A DNA stretch of 64,000 nucleotides from Paraburkholderia sp. CNPSo 3272 (lineage in GTDB: Bacteria; Pseudomonadota; Gammaproteobacteria; Burkholderiales; Burkholderiaceae): the NCBI RefSeq assembly GCF_024206495.1, contig NZ_JAMBPQ010000023.1, forward strand, positions 50,029 to 114,028, read 5' to 3'. Position numbers and translations under genes: made by a program. A model generated the notes under the pieces. The model was given only the letters and a program-made list of their open reading frames with translations. It did no database searches and was not told where the DNA came from. Positions 25,407-34,823 of this stretch are shown here, piece after piece; position 1 is the first letter of the stretch, and the number at the start of each line of letters is the position of its first letter.

Positions 25407-26372
25407 ATGGACGCTGATATTCCCGAGACGATGCTCGCGTGGCGTGCGCCGCGCTTCGGCGGCCTGGAGTCGCTGTGCCAGGAGAGCCTGAGCGTGCCGG
25501 AGCCCGCGCACGGCGAAGTGCTGATCGAAGTGCAGGCCGCCGCGCTCAATCCCGTCGATCTCAAGACGCTGCAGGGCCGCTACCCGCTAGTCACGGAAGG
25601 CGACTTGCCCTACACGCTGGGCCGCGACGTGGCGGGTGTCGTGGTGAGCAGGGGCGAAGGCGCACAGGCCTGGCCGCAAGGCGCGCGCGTCTGCGCGTTC
25701 GTGGGCCAGGGGCCTGGCGCGCTCGCCGATTACGTGGTGGTCGCCGCAACCGCGCTCGCGGGCGCGCCCGCCACGTGCGCCGTGGACGCGGCGGCCGCCA
25801 TTCCGCTTGCCGCGCTCACGGCGTGGCAGGGCCTATTCGATCACGGCAAGCTGCAAGGCGGCGAGCGTGTGCTGATTCAAGGCGCGAGCGGCGGCGTGGG
25901 GCGCTTCGCCGTGCAGTTCGCGCGTCATTGCGGCGCGCGCGTCGTCGCGACGGCCTCGGCGAGCGAGCGCGACGCGCTGCGGTCACTCGGCGCGAGCGAA
26001 GTCATCGACTACCACTCGCAGCGCTTCGAAGAGGAGGCGGGAGAGGTCGATCTCGTCTTCGACCTCGTCGGCGGCGAAGCCCAGGAGCGCTCGTGGCAGG
26101 TCGTCAAGAACGGCGGAGCGCTGGTCTCGACGCTGGGCGAACCTTCGCAGGCGCAAGCGAGCCGCCACGGCGCGCGCGCCACGCGCTACACCGCGCGAGC
26201 GGACGGCGCGCAGCTCGCCCATATCGTCGATCTCGTCGAGAAGGGCGCGGTGAAGGCGGAAGTGGTCGAGCGCTTCGGCTTCGACGACACGCCCAGGGGC
26301 TTCGAGCGGCTTGCGCAGGGGCATTCGCACGGCAAGCTCGTCGTGATGCGTCAGTGGCACGACGCGCTTTGA
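25407..26372 (+). CDS. Zinc-independent NADPH:quinone oxidoreductase-like dehydrogenase
   Basis: A 321-residue medium-chain dehydrogenase/reductase. It has the GroES-like N-terminal domain (EVLIEVQAAALNPVDLKTLQG, RDVAGVVVS) and the nucleotide-binding motif in GERVLIQGASGGVGRFAVQF. The structural and catalytic zinc cysteines of true alcohol dehydrogenases are absent, so it belongs to the quinone/enone reductase side of the family, using NADPH. AAGGAGCGATCG precedes the ATG. Its position right behind the PoxB-like gene suggests joint expression in redox stress, but the substrate is unknown. Confidence 0.88.
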   Translation: MDADIPETMLAWRAPRFGGLESLCQESLSVPEPAHGEVLIEVQAAALNPVDLKTLQGRYPLVTEGDLPYTLGRDVAGVVVSRGEGAQAWPQGARVCAFVGQGPGALADYVVVAATALAGAPATCAVDAAAAIPLAALTAWQGLFDHGKLQGGERVLIQGASGGVGRFAVQFARHCGARVVATASASERDALRSLGASEVIDYHSQRFEEEAGEVDLVFDLVGGEAQERSWQVVKNGGALVSTLGEPSQAQASRHGARATRYTARADGAQLAHIVDLVEKGAVKAEVVERFGFDDTPRGFERLAQGHSHGKLVVMRQWHDAL

Positions 26373-26625
26373 TCTCGCAGCGCCGCACCCGTGCATGCAT
26401 GACCCCCGATCGGACCGCGATCAACGCACGGCTACGCGCTGCGCACGCGTTTCAAGCCTTACACGTAATTGATGCAAGGTCGCGCGCGGCCGCTGCAACG
26501 CTAAAGGACGGCGTGCAGCCGTCTCAAAGGGACGCGCCCTCATTGTGCTTGCGAATTTTTCGGGAATCCGAAGTGCTTGCGCAGGTTCGGTCGCGCCCAT
26601 TCGCGCGCGGATGGCGCGCAAGTCC

Positions 26626-28416
26626 ATGACCCGAACACGCCTCATCGAAGATTACGCATTGCTTGCCGATGGCCGCAGCGCGGCGCTGCTTGCTCGCGAG
26701 GGCTCGATCGACTGGCTCTGCTGGCCGCGTTTCGACAGCGAACCCTGCTTTGCCGCGCTGCTCGGCGGCGAAGCGGATGGCCACTGGCGCCTCGCGCCCG
26801 CGGCTTCGGCGTGCCGCGCGAGCCGCAGCTACCAGCGCGACACGCTCGTGGTCGAAACCGGGTGGGAGGGCGAGCACGGCAGCGCGCGCGTAATCGACTT
26901 CATGGCGGCCGATAGCGGCGAGGCGTGCGTCATGCGCATCGTCGAAGGCGCGCACGGGAGTGTGGATATGCACATGACCATGCAGCCGCGAGGCGCCGAC
27001 GGGGCCGCTGCGCCGGGCGCGACGCACGCAAGCGGCGCGGCGGCGACCCTGCACGCCGCGTGTGGCCCGATGACCTTGCGCGCGGATGTGCCGTTGCGCG
27101 TTCACGCGCAGGCTCTCGAAGCCGCGTTCACCGTGCGCGCGGGCGAGCGTTTCGCTTTCACGCTATGCCAGGGGGAGGCCGGGGGCATCGATCCGGCATC
27201 CGCCGTCATGGCGCTGCACGACACGCAGCGCCACTGGCGCCGCTGGATCGACCGTTTCGACAACGATCGCACGCTCTGGCCGCAAGCGGTGCGGCGCTCG
27301 CTGCTCACGCTCTATGCGCTGGTCTACCGCCCCGCCGGCGCGATGGTTGCCGCGCCTACCACGTCCTTGCCCGAGGCCCCGGGCGGCGAACTCAACTGGG
27401 ACTACCGCTATTGCTGGCTGCGCGACGCGAGCTTCGCGGTGGAAGCGCTGCTCGAAGCAGGCTTTCACGACGAAGCGCGGGCCTGGCGCGACTGGCTGCT
27501 GCGTACGATCGGCCACGCGCGCGGACGCATTCACGTCATGTATTGCGTGGATGGCAGCCACGTGCCGCGCGAGCGCGAGGTCGACGGCCTCGCGGGCTGG
27601 CAGGGTGCGAGGCCCGTGCGCTTCGGCAATGCGGCGTCCACGCAATATCAGCCGGATGTGTTCGGCGAGGCGTTCGATTGCCTCTATCTCACGCGGCGCG
27701 CCGGCATCGTTGCGGCACAGGAGGAAGCCGAGCTCGAAGCGCGCCTGATCGGCTGGCTGCTCGATCATGGCGGCAAGCAGGGCTCGGGAATCTGGGAGAC
27801 GCGTGGCTACGCACGCCACTACACGCTCTCGCGGGTCATGGGCTGGGTGGCGCTCGACCGCTTCATCAAACACTGGTGTGAAGAGGGGCCGGGCATGGGC
27901 GATCCGCTGGTGCAACGCGCATTGCAGATGCGCAAGGCCCTGCACGAAGAGATTTGCGAACGCGGCTGGGACGCCCGGCGCGGCGCCTTCGTGCGCGGTT
28001 ACGGCGAACAAGCGCTCGATGCGAGCGTGCTCCTCATGCCGCTGGTGGGCTTCATGCGCGCCGACGAGCCGCGCATGTCGGCCACCATCGACGCGATTCG
28101 CGCGGAGCTGGGCGAAGGCGGCCTGATTCGACGCTGGCGGCGCGGCGCAGACGAAGCGCCCGACGAAGGCACCTTCCTCGCGTGCTCGTGCTGGATGGCA
28201 GACTGTCTCTACCTGCGCGGCGACCAGGAAGAGGCCGTCGCCCAGTTCGAGCGCGTGCTCGCCGTTGCCAACGACGTCGGTTTGCTCGCGGAAGAATACG
28301 ACGTGGGCGCGCAAAGGCTGGCGGGCAATTTTCCGCAGGCGCTGAGTCATCTGGCCGTGGTCAAGACGGCGATGCTGCTGAGCGGATCGGCGAAAGGCCA
28401 TCGCCGCGCCAGGTGA
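26626..28416 (+). CDS. Glycoside hydrolase family 15 protein (glucoamylase/trehalase-like)
   Basis: A protein of about 596 residues with the GH15 N-terminal beta-sandwich (IEDYALLADGRSAALLAREG, then SIDWLCWPRFDSEPCFAALL) and the (alpha/alpha)6 catalytic barrel (SLPEAPGGELNWDYRYCWLR, about residue 250; GKQGSGIWETRG, about 385). The general-acid and base Glu of the family fall in IWE and in the late LAEEYDV segment. No signal peptide is visible, so it acts in the cytoplasm, as bacterial GH15 trehalases and glucoamylases do. Start choice is uncertain: ATG 26626 and 26611 and GTG 26545 are all in frame and none has a strong ribosome-binding site. It may be the third gene behind the PoxB-like enzyme. 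Confidence 0.87.
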   Translation: MTRTRLIEDYALLADGRSAALLAREGSIDWLCWPRFDSEPCFAALLGGEADGHWRLAPAASACRASRSYQRDTLVVETGWEGEHGSARVIDFMAADSGEACVMRIVEGAHGSVDMHMTMQPRGADGAAAPGATHASGAAATLHAACGPMTLRADVPLRVHAQALEAAFTVRAGERFAFTLCQGEAGGIDPASAVMALHDTQRHWRRWIDRFDNDRTLWPQAVRRSLLTLYALVYRPAGAMVAAPTTSLPEAPGGELNWDYRYCWLRDASFAVEALLEAGFHDEARAWRDWLLRTIGHARGRIHVMYCVDGSHVPREREVDGLAGWQGARPVRFGNAASTQYQPDVFGEAFDCLYLTRRAGIVAAQEEAELEARLIGWLLDHGGKQGSGIWETRGYARHYTLSRVMGWVALDRFIKHWCEEGPGMGDPLVQRALQMRKALHEEICERGWDARRGAFVRGYGEQALDASVLLMPLVGFMRADEPRMSATIDAIRAELGEGGLIRRWRRGADEAPDEGTFLACSCWMADCLYLRGDQEEAVAQFERVLAVANDVGLLAEEYDVGAQRLAGNFPQALSHLAVVKTAMLLSGSAKGHRRAR

Positions 28417-28686
28417 GTCAGCGCGAGCGCACAGTTGTGCTCATCGCTCGATCGACCACGATGCTTCGCCGTGCACCTGCGCCAGGAGCGGGGAAAGTGC
28501 GGTTTCCACAGCGTCGCCGCCGGCATCGCCCATAGCGACCCAAATACGCGCAAGCCGCATGCCCTGGCGCTACGGCGCACGTCGGCGGGTGTGGCACACG
28601 TTGTGCGGGACGAAGGGCTCGCGCGCGGGTGGTGTTCAACATGGCCGCCCGTTTTTCCATCCAGACGATGACGAGGAAAGCCAACC

Positions 28687-28989
28687 ATGAAGTCACGACA
28701 CTATTTCATTTCTGCACTCGCGGGCGTGACGCTTGCCGCATCGGGTCTCGCGCTCGCACAGGGTTCGGGCGGCGGCGGCAGCAGCGGCTCGAGTCCAGGC
28801 GCTGCAACCGGCGGCGCGAGCGACGCGTATCCGGCGCAGACTCAGGGTGCCGACCAGAATCCTTCGGGTACCGGCACGACACACAAGTCAACCCATCACA
28901 AGAAGCACACGAAGGCGATGTCCAAACCGATGAACGACACGACCAACACCCCAGGCGCGGACGCAAGCAGCGACACCAAGGGGCAATAG
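28687..28989 (+). CDS. Small exported Gly/Ser/Thr-rich protein
   Basis: A 100-residue protein of unknown function. It has a signal peptide (HYFISALAGVTLAASGLALA, cleavage near residue 25), then a Gly/Ser-rich stretch, then THKSTHHKKHTKAMSKPMND, a His/Lys cluster that could bind anions or metal, and an Asp/Thr-rich tail. No cysteines. Small exported proteins of this make-up are common in Burkholderiaceae. The ATG is preceded by GAGGAAAGCCAACC. The 270 bp upstream hold no other gene and must contain its promoter, though no clear hexamers were found. Confidence 0.7.
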   Translation: MKSRHYFISALAGVTLAASGLALAQGSGGGGSSGSSPGAATGGASDAYPAQTQGADQNPSGTGTTHKSTHHKKHTKAMSKPMNDTTNTPGADASSDTKGQ

Positions 28990-29065
28990 AGTCGTCAGGC
29001 CGCCCCTGAGCCGCGTGGCGCGCGGTCCTTCCCGAGCGCGCGCCATGCATCTTTTACAGGCGAGC

Positions 29066-30361
29066 TCAACGGTGGATCGCGCCGCGCAGCCGCGTGACTT
29101 CGGCGGCCGCGATGGGCGGGGCGTTGTTGCCCCATGCGCCGCGCACGAAGCTCGCCACCTGGGCGACTTCGCTGTCGGTGAACTGCGTGCGGAACGCGGG
29201 CATCTTGCGCGGCGTGCCGCCGTTGCTCGTTTGCGGACTCTGGCTGCCTTCGACGATGAGGCGCAGCACGCTGGTCGCGTCGGACGATAGCGCGAGCGAA
29301 CTGCCCGCGAGCGGGGGTGCCTTGTCGGGTTTGCCGGCACCGTCGGCGCCGTGGCATCTCGCGCAGTACGAAAGATAGAGGCCGGCGCCAGGACGCTCCG
29401 GCGTGCCGGCGTGCAGCGCCGCCATGGTCGAGGCGCGCGCGGCGGCGGAATCGGCATACTGGCCGCTCGCCTCGCGTGCGGGCAGCGACTTCAGATAAGT
29501 GGCGATGGCGCGCAGATCGTCGTCGCCAAGGTATTGCGTGCTCGCGCCCACCACGGGCGCCATGGCGCCGAACGCATAGGCGCGATCGTTGTGGCCGTCT
29601 CGCAGGAACGCGGCGATGTCGTCGGCGCTCCAGCGGCCCAGGCCGCTGCCGGGGTCGCCCGTGAGATTCGGCGCGTACCAGTGGTCGTTCATGCCGCCCG
29701 TGAGGTAGAGCGGGCTGCTTTGCGTGTAGCCCATTTCGTTGTAGGCGGGCCCGCGCGGCGTGTGGCACGCGCCGCAGTGGCCGAGACCTTGCACGAGCCA
29801 CGCGCCGCGATTCCCCTGTGCGGACTGCGCGGGGTCTGGCTCGAAGCGGCCATGTTGTGCGAACGCGATACGCCAGAACATCATCACCCAGCGCTGGTTG
29901 AACGGAAACGGCAGATGCGTTTGCGGCGCGGCATTCGGCACCGGCTTCACGCCATACATGAAGTACTGATAGAGCGCGTTCACGTCGCTCGCCGCCAGCG
30001 CCGAAAACGACGGATAGGGCATCGCCGGATAGAGCCGCTTGCCGCCACGCGCTTCGCCGCGCTGCAAGGCCGCGGCGAACTGCGCGGGCGTGTAGTCGCC
30101 GATGCCGTGCACGGGGTCGGGCGTGATGTTGCTGGCGTAGATGGGACCGAACGGCGAATTCACGGCGAGGCCGCCCGCGAAAGGCTCACGTTTGGCGGAA
30201 TCGTGGCACGAGGCGCAATCGCCCGCTTTCGCGAGCTTTTCGCCGAGCGCGATCTGGGCGGCATCGGGCGGCGGTTTCGTGTTCGCGAACGGCTCGTCGC
30301 GGTGGCACCCGGCGAGCAGCACGAGGGCGAGCAAAACGCTCGAACAGGCGCGCGCATTCAT
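29066..30361 (-). CDS. Triheme c-type cytochrome lipoprotein
   Basis: A 431-residue periplasmic electron carrier with three haem-binding motifs: CASCH near residue 45, CGACH near 190 and CARCH near 330, spaced as in the triheme subunits of gluconate, alcohol and FAD-glucose dehydrogenases. It starts with a lipoprotein signal (LLALVLLAGC), so it is probably anchored to a membrane by lipid. ATG 30361 is chosen because it begins the signal and overlaps the previous stop (ATGA). It is the last gene of the oxidase operon, which suggests it feeds electrons to that oxidase. It could equally serve the GMC dehydrogenase encoded 5 kb away. Confidence 0.88.
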   Translation of the reverse strand: MNARACSSVLLALVLLAGCHRDEPFANTKPPPDAAQIALGEKLAKAGDCASCHDSAKREPFAGGLAVNSPFGPIYASNITPDPVHGIGDYTPAQFAAALQRGEARGGKRLYPAMPYPSFSALAASDVNALYQYFMYGVKPVPNAAPQTHLPFPFNQRWVMMFWRIAFAQHGRFEPDPAQSAQGNRGAWLVQGLGHCGACHTPRGPAYNEMGYTQSSPLYLTGGMNDHWYAPNLTGDPGSGLGRWSADDIAAFLRDGHNDRAYAFGAMAPVVGASTQYLGDDDLRAIATYLKSLPAREASGQYADSAAARASTMAALHAGTPERPGAGLYLSYCARCHGADGAGKPDKAPPLAGSSLALSSDATSVLRLIVEGSQSPQTSNGGTPRKMPAFRTQFTDSEVAQVASFVRGAWGNNAPPIAAAEVTRLRGAIHR

Positions 30362-30807
30362 CGCAATGCCCCGCATAGCCGTTCGAGCGGCAACGCGAAC
30401 AGCACCGATGTCGTGAACACGAGCGCGATCGTGAATGCCACGGCGACGGCGGCGCTGCTCCACGCGAGAAAGCGGAAGGTGTCGCGCTGCGGCGTGTTGA
30501 CGGCGGCGCTATCGCGCCACGTGCGCCACGCCAGCAGCGCGCCGGTGAGCGCCAGCGCGAACGCGGCGGCGGAGACGAGCGCAAGCGTCCAGTGCACGAC
30601 CTGCCAAGGCTCGCCATTGCGTTGCGGCACGCCACCCGCGCAGGCGGTGGCCGCGAGCGTCTGGCAGAACAGCACGTGCGCCGCCCAGATGGCCGGCACG
30701 CCAAAAATGCCGTACCACACGGCGATATGCTGCCGGAGCGTGGGCCGGACGCGCGCGGGCACGGGCGCTGGCGGGGCCGGCGGCGCGGGAGCGGCGGATC
30801 GCATCAT
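30358..30807 (-). CDS. Oxidase-operon membrane protein, function unknown
   Basis: A 149-residue membrane protein with three or four hydrophobic segments (VWYGIFGVPAIWAAHVLFCQ; TLALVSAAAFALALTGALLA; FLAWSSAAVAVAFTIALVFT). After a Pro/Ala-rich start it carries a His and Cys inside the first segment (AAHVLFCQTLAATACAGG). Similar small proteins accompany alternative cytochrome oxidase operons and may help assembly or supply a small subunit, but I know of no proven role. The start overlaps the stop of the subunit I/III fusion gene, and its own stop overlaps the cytochrome gene's start, so it is firmly part of the operon. Confidence 0.75.
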   Translation of the reverse strand: MMRSAAPAPPAPPAPVPARVRPTLRQHIAVWYGIFGVPAIWAAHVLFCQTLAATACAGGVPQRNGEPWQVVHWTLALVSAAAFALALTGALLAWRTWRDSAAVNTPQRDTFRFLAWSSAAVAVAFTIALVFTTSVLFALPLERLCGALR

Positions 30808-33446
30808 CGGCCTCGCATCCAGTAAGGCGACAGATAGAGCACGGAGAAGATGAAGAGCCACACCACATCGACGAAGTGCCAGTACAGGCCGCCGATCGTG
30901 AGCGCCGCATCGCGTCTGCCGTCGAAATAGCCGCGCGCGATCCAGAACGCGAGCGCGGCGAGCATCAGCACGCCCGCCATCACGTGGGCCATGTGAAAGC
31001 CCGTAATCGTGAAGTACAGCGAACCATACAGATTCGTCGCGAGCCCATAGGGCCGGTCGTGCCATTCGAAGAACTGGATCGTGACGAACGCGACGCCGAG
31101 CGCAATGCCGACGATCATCGACCAGAACGCGGGCCACGAGCGCGCGCGCCGCACGAACGCGCCCGAGAGCCATACGAACACGCTGCTCGCGAGCAGCAGC
31201 GCCGTGTTCAGTCCGCTCATGCCGAGCTTGGGCAGGCCTTCGGGCGGCCAGGGCTGCGCGCTCTGCGAAGCGAGATAGAGGTACGAAAAAAGCAGATAGC
31301 CGAACAGCGCCGTTTCCGTCACGACGAGCGTGAGCACGCCCCACCAGCCGCCCGCATGTTCGCCGGCGCTGCCAACGGGCAGGGCGAGGGTTTCGTCCTC
31401 ACTGCGGATCGGGGCCGTCTCGGCGACTTTACCGGGGGGCGTCGTGGCTTGCGGCGCGAACGGCTCGCGCTGACCGAGCGAGCGCCGCGGCCACATCCAT
31501 GAGAGCAGCGCGAGCCCGCACGCGAGCCCGGCGAGCGCGGTGAACGAGGTCGAATGGAACAGCAGCCCGACGAACACGAGCGTCGAGGCCACGCCCAGCA
31601 CGAAGGGCGCGTAGGTGTCCTCGGGCATCTTCAGGATCACGTCGGGTTCGCCCCCGAGCGGCGTGACGCCGAGCGCCTCGCGTCCGCGATGGAGCAGGTA
31701 GCCGGGGCGCGGTACATTTGCATCGGGCTGCCAGAGCGGGTCTCGCGAGCGCACGCTCGGCAGGATGGCGAAGTTGTACGGAGGCGGCGGCGAGGAGGTC
31801 GCCCATTCGAGCCCCGCCGCGTTCCACGGGTTCGCGCTCGCGCGAGCGCCGCGCCGCGCGCTCACGAGCGCATTGCCGATGAACATCGCGATGCCGATGG
31901 CGAACACGAACGCGCCGATGCTCGTGAGCAGGTTGGCCGTGTCCCAGCCCATGCCTTCAGGGTAGGTATAGATGCGCCGCGGCATGCCGAGGAGCCCGGA
32001 GATATGCATCGGAAAGAAGCCCAGATTGAAGCCGACGAAGGTGACCCAGAAGGTCCACTTGCCGAAGCGCTCGTGCATGAGCCGTCCGGTGAACTTGGGG
32101 AACCAGTACGTGAGGCCGCCCAGCACCGGAAAGACGTTGATACCGAGCAGCACGTAGTGGAGGTGGGCCACGACGAAGTAGGTGTCGGTGAGCTGCCAGT
32201 CGAGCGGCACGGCGGCCGTCATCACGCCCGAAACGCCGCCCACGGTGAACATCAGCACGAAGCCCGCGAAGTAGTAGAACGGCGTCTTGAACACGGGCTT
32301 GCCGGTCCAGATCGTGGCGATCCACGCGAACACGGCAATCGCGCTCGGCACGGAAATCACCATGCTCGCCGCGCCGAAGAAGGCCAGCGCGAGCGGCGGC
32401 AGGCCGGTGGCGAACATGTGATGGAGCCACACTTCGAAGCCCACGAGCATGGTCGCGACGGTTGAGAGCGCAACGGCCGCGTAGGCGACGATCGGGCGGC
32501 GGCAGAACGTGGGCAGCGCGTCGGACACGATGCCCATGGCGGGCAGCACGACCACATAGACCCACGGGTGCGCGAAGATCCAGAAGAGGTGTTGCCACAG
32601 CAGGGGACGCCCGTCGGCGGTGGTGTCGAAGAAGTGTGAGCCCGCGTTGCGGTCGAGCCAGAGCATGAGGAACGCGAGGCTCACGGAGGGCACGGCGAGC
32701 AGATTGGCGGCCGAAGCCGTGAGCGTGCCCCAGACGAGAATCGGCAGACGCGCCACCGACATGCCGCTCGCGCGCATGCGCAGGAACGTGATGACGAAGT
32801 TCCCCGCGCCCACCGTGGTGGAAATGCCGAGCAGCACCATGCCGAGCGCGTAGACGTCGATGTTCGGCCCAGGGTCGTAGGCGGCCGTGGAAAGCGGCAC
32901 GTAGTTGAACCAGCCCGCATTGGCGCCCTGTCCCGCGGGAAAGCTCGCGTAGAGCAGAATGCCCGCGCCGAGAAAGACCCAGTATGAGAGCGCGTTCAGG
33001 CGCGGGAACGCCATGTCGCGCGAGCCGAGCACGAGCGGCCACAGGTAGTTCGAAAAGCCGCTCAGCACGGGGAGCGCGTAGAGAAAGATCATCGTGACGC
33101 CGTGCATCGTGAAGAGCTGGTCGTATTGCTCGGGCGTGAGCAGCGTTTCGTTGGGGCGCGCTAGCTGCGCGCGCATGATGAGCGCCTCCACGCCGCCCAG
33201 CACGAGGAACACGAACGCCGTGACGAGGTAGCGGAGGCCGATGGTCTTGTGATCCACCGTGGAGAGCCAGCCGCGCCAGCCGGGGCGGGTTTCCCAGATC
33301 TCCTCGAGGCGGCGCAAGGTGGCTTCATCGAGCGGCGCCGTGCCCGTTTCCGGCACGCGCGAGAGGCGCCCGGCACGCGGACGGCGCGGTACCGTCGCGC
33401 TGGCGGGACGGTCGGAGGCTGCAGGAGAAGCTGGGATATCGTTCAT
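30804..33446 (-). CDS. Haem-copper oxidase subunit I+III fusion
   Basis: An 880-residue fusion. Residues about 40-580 are subunit I. The low-spin haem His is in FTMHGVTMIF, the CuB ligands are in AHPWVYVVVLP and EVWLHHMFATG, and the haem ligands are in VVAHLHYVLLG. The K-channel Lys is in GKPVFKTPF and the D-channel entry Asp is in SRDMAFPRLN. The proton-donor Glu that follows His-Pro in canonical A1 enzymes (HPEVY) is Trp here (HPWVY), and the tyrosine-serine pair of A2 enzymes is also absent (FWIFAHPWVY). Residues about 690-880 are subunit III (TETALFGYLLFSYLYLA). It reduces O2 to water using electrons from the CuA subunit. ATG 33446 lies one base after the subunit II stop. Confidence 0.93.
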   Translation of the reverse strand: MNDIPASPAASDRPASATVPRRPRAGRLSRVPETGTAPLDEATLRRLEEIWETRPGWRGWLSTVDHKTIGLRYLVTAFVFLVLGGVEALIMRAQLARPNETLLTPEQYDQLFTMHGVTMIFLYALPVLSGFSNYLWPLVLGSRDMAFPRLNALSYWVFLGAGILLYASFPAGQGANAGWFNYVPLSTAAYDPGPNIDVYALGMVLLGISTTVGAGNFVITFLRMRASGMSVARLPILVWGTLTASAANLLAVPSVSLAFLMLWLDRNAGSHFFDTTADGRPLLWQHLFWIFAHPWVYVVVLPAMGIVSDALPTFCRRPIVAYAAVALSTVATMLVGFEVWLHHMFATGLPPLALAFFGAASMVISVPSAIAVFAWIATIWTGKPVFKTPFYYFAGFVLMFTVGGVSGVMTAAVPLDWQLTDTYFVVAHLHYVLLGINVFPVLGGLTYWFPKFTGRLMHERFGKWTFWVTFVGFNLGFFPMHISGLLGMPRRIYTYPEGMGWDTANLLTSIGAFVFAIGIAMFIGNALVSARRGARASANPWNAAGLEWATSSPPPPYNFAILPSVRSRDPLWQPDANVPRPGYLLHRGREALGVTPLGGEPDVILKMPEDTYAPFVLGVASTLVFVGLLFHSTSFTALAGLACGLALLSWMWPRRSLGQREPFAPQATTPPGKVAETAPIRSEDETLALPVGSAGEHAGGWWGVLTLVVTETALFGYLLFSYLYLASQSAQPWPPEGLPKLGMSGLNTALLLASSVFVWLSGAFVRRARSWPAFWSMIVGIALGVAFVTIQFFEWHDRPYGLATNLYGSLYFTITGFHMAHVMAGVLMLAALAFWIARGYFDGRRDAALTIGGLYWHFVDVVWLFIFSVLYLSPYWMRGR

Positions 33447-33447
33447 G

Positions 33448-34419
33448 TCACTGAAGTGTGTCGAGCCACGCGCCGAGGTCGCTCGCCTCGGCGGGGGTGA
33501 GGGCAATGTCGGGCATGAGCGATTCGGGCTTGCGCTGCTGCGCATGCGCGACCCAGTCGAGCCGGTTGACGGACGTGTTGGCGAGCGTGCCGGCGGCGAT
33601 CAGGCGCCGCGAGGCGAGATGCGTGAGGTCGGGCGCCTGCATGCCGCCCGACTGCGTGCCGCGCACGGCATGGCAGCCGCCGCAGCGCGCGGCGAAAAGC
33701 TGCTCGCCGCGCTGCGCCGCGCCGCTTTGCGCGGCGGCGGCCGGCTGCTGTTGCGCCTCGAGCCAGCGCGAGAAATCGGCGGGGGCTTGCGCCACCACTT
33801 CCATGGCCATATGCGCGTGCTGTGCCCCGCAAAACTGCGTGCATTGCCCGCGCCATACGCCGGGATGGTCTGCCTCGATCCACTGGTGATTGACCTGGCC
33901 CGGGATTGCCTGGGTCTTGCCCGCGAGCGCCGGCACCCAGAACGCGTGCACGACGTCGGCGCTTTGTAGATCGACGCGCACGGGCTCGCCCGTGGGAATG
34001 TGGATTTCGTTGGCGGTTTCGAAGCTCGCGCCCGCAGGCGTTCGATAGGTCACTTTCCACCACCAGTCGTAAGCCGTGACGGTCACGGTGAGCGAGGGCT
34101 CGCGCGGCGGATCGGCCACGGCGGCCAGCACCCGCAGCATCGCCACGAGCGCGCCCAGCAGCAGCACCGAGGAAATCGCCGTGCCCACCGCAACGATGCG
34201 GTTCGCCGTGCGCTCGCCCTGCTCGTCGGCGACGTTGGTTTGTGCCAGCGCTTCGTCTTGCGCCCCGCGACCGCGACGCCTGCGCCGCATCGCCAGATAG
34301 AGCAGCAACGCAATGACGATGCACACCCCCACGGACAGCACGGCTAGGCCCCAATCGAGCGCCTGCACCGGACCCGATGCGGGGCCCGCGCTGTGCAGGA
34401 AATAGGCGAGCGGGGTCAT
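33448..34419 (-). CDS. Haem-copper oxidase subunit II with fused cytochrome c domain
   Basis: A 323-residue membrane-anchored electron-entry subunit. Two transmembrane helices lie at about residues 20-45 and 75-100. The CuA domain has the first His in DVVHAFWVPAL and the loop GQCTQFCGAQHAHM, giving both Cys, the second His and the Met. The Glu usual between the two Cys (CSELC) is Gln here. A C-terminal cytochrome c domain with CGGCH (about residue 230) and a distal Met in SLMPDIAL completes a caa3-like arrangement. ATG 34419 starts the first helix; a longer start upstream is possible, and no strong ribosome-binding site decides it. It is the first gene of the four-gene oxidase operon. Confidence 0.9.
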   Translation of the reverse strand: MTPLAYFLHSAGPASGPVQALDWGLAVLSVGVCIVIALLLYLAMRRRRRGRGAQDEALAQTNVADEQGERTANRIVAVGTAISSVLLLGALVAMLRVLAAVADPPREPSLTVTVTAYDWWWKVTYRTPAGASFETANEIHIPTGEPVRVDLQSADVVHAFWVPALAGKTQAIPGQVNHQWIEADHPGVWRGQCTQFCGAQHAHMAMEVVAQAPADFSRWLEAQQQPAAAAQSGAAQRGEQLFAARCGGCHAVRGTQSGGMQAPDLTHLASRRLIAAGTLANTSVNRLDWVAHAQQRKPESLMPDIALTPAEASDLGAWLDTLQ

Positions 34420-34581
34420 GAGCGGCGCAGCAGCGTAGGCGTCTGAATGTTTTTCGTGTTTTCGGCATGCGCACCCGGCATGCCCGTGCGCGCCGCTTTG
34501 CGCGCGAGCCAGGCATACGGGCTGCGCCATCCCGGCATTCGCGCTACGCGCTTTTGCCGGCGTTTTCAATGGAGATCGAGC

Positions 34582-34764
34582 ATGCAAAGCCCTTACGACC
34601 TACCCCGTTTCCCGCACGCCCAAGGAGTGCCCGCCACGCCGCCCGGAAAGAACGACCCCGGCCAGGGCGCGGAACCCGACGAGCGCGAGCCCGGCGCCCC
34701 GCAGGCGGAGCCGCACGAATTGCCGGACCTGCCGGAGCCTTCCGAAGTTGGCGAGGATGGCTAA
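34582..34764 (+). CDS. Small acidic Pro-rich protein, unknown
   Basis: A 60-residue soluble protein, rich in Pro, Glu and Asp, with a predicted disordered tail (EPHELPDLPEPSEVGEDG). GGAGATCGAGC precedes the ATG, which supports expression. I recognise no function. It faces away from the oxidase operon across 162 bp that must contain both promoters. Confidence 0.6.
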   Translation: MQSPYDLPRFPHAQGVPATPPGKNDPGQGAEPDEREPGAPQAEPHELPDLPEPSEVGEDG

Positions 34765-34799
34765 CGAACCGAACGCGGAGCCGGCGCGCAATGAAAGAC

Positions 34800-34817
34800 G
34801 CGCCGCATGCGCGGCGC
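34800..34817. terminator. Possible hairpin terminator
   Basis: A 7-bp GC stem (GCGCCGC / GCGGCGC, loop ATGC) sits between two converging small genes. On the minus strand it is followed by GTCTTTCATT, a weak T-rich stretch. It may terminate both transcripts; without a clear T-run the call is tentative. Confidence 0.4.
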
Positions 34818-34823
34818 GCCGGA

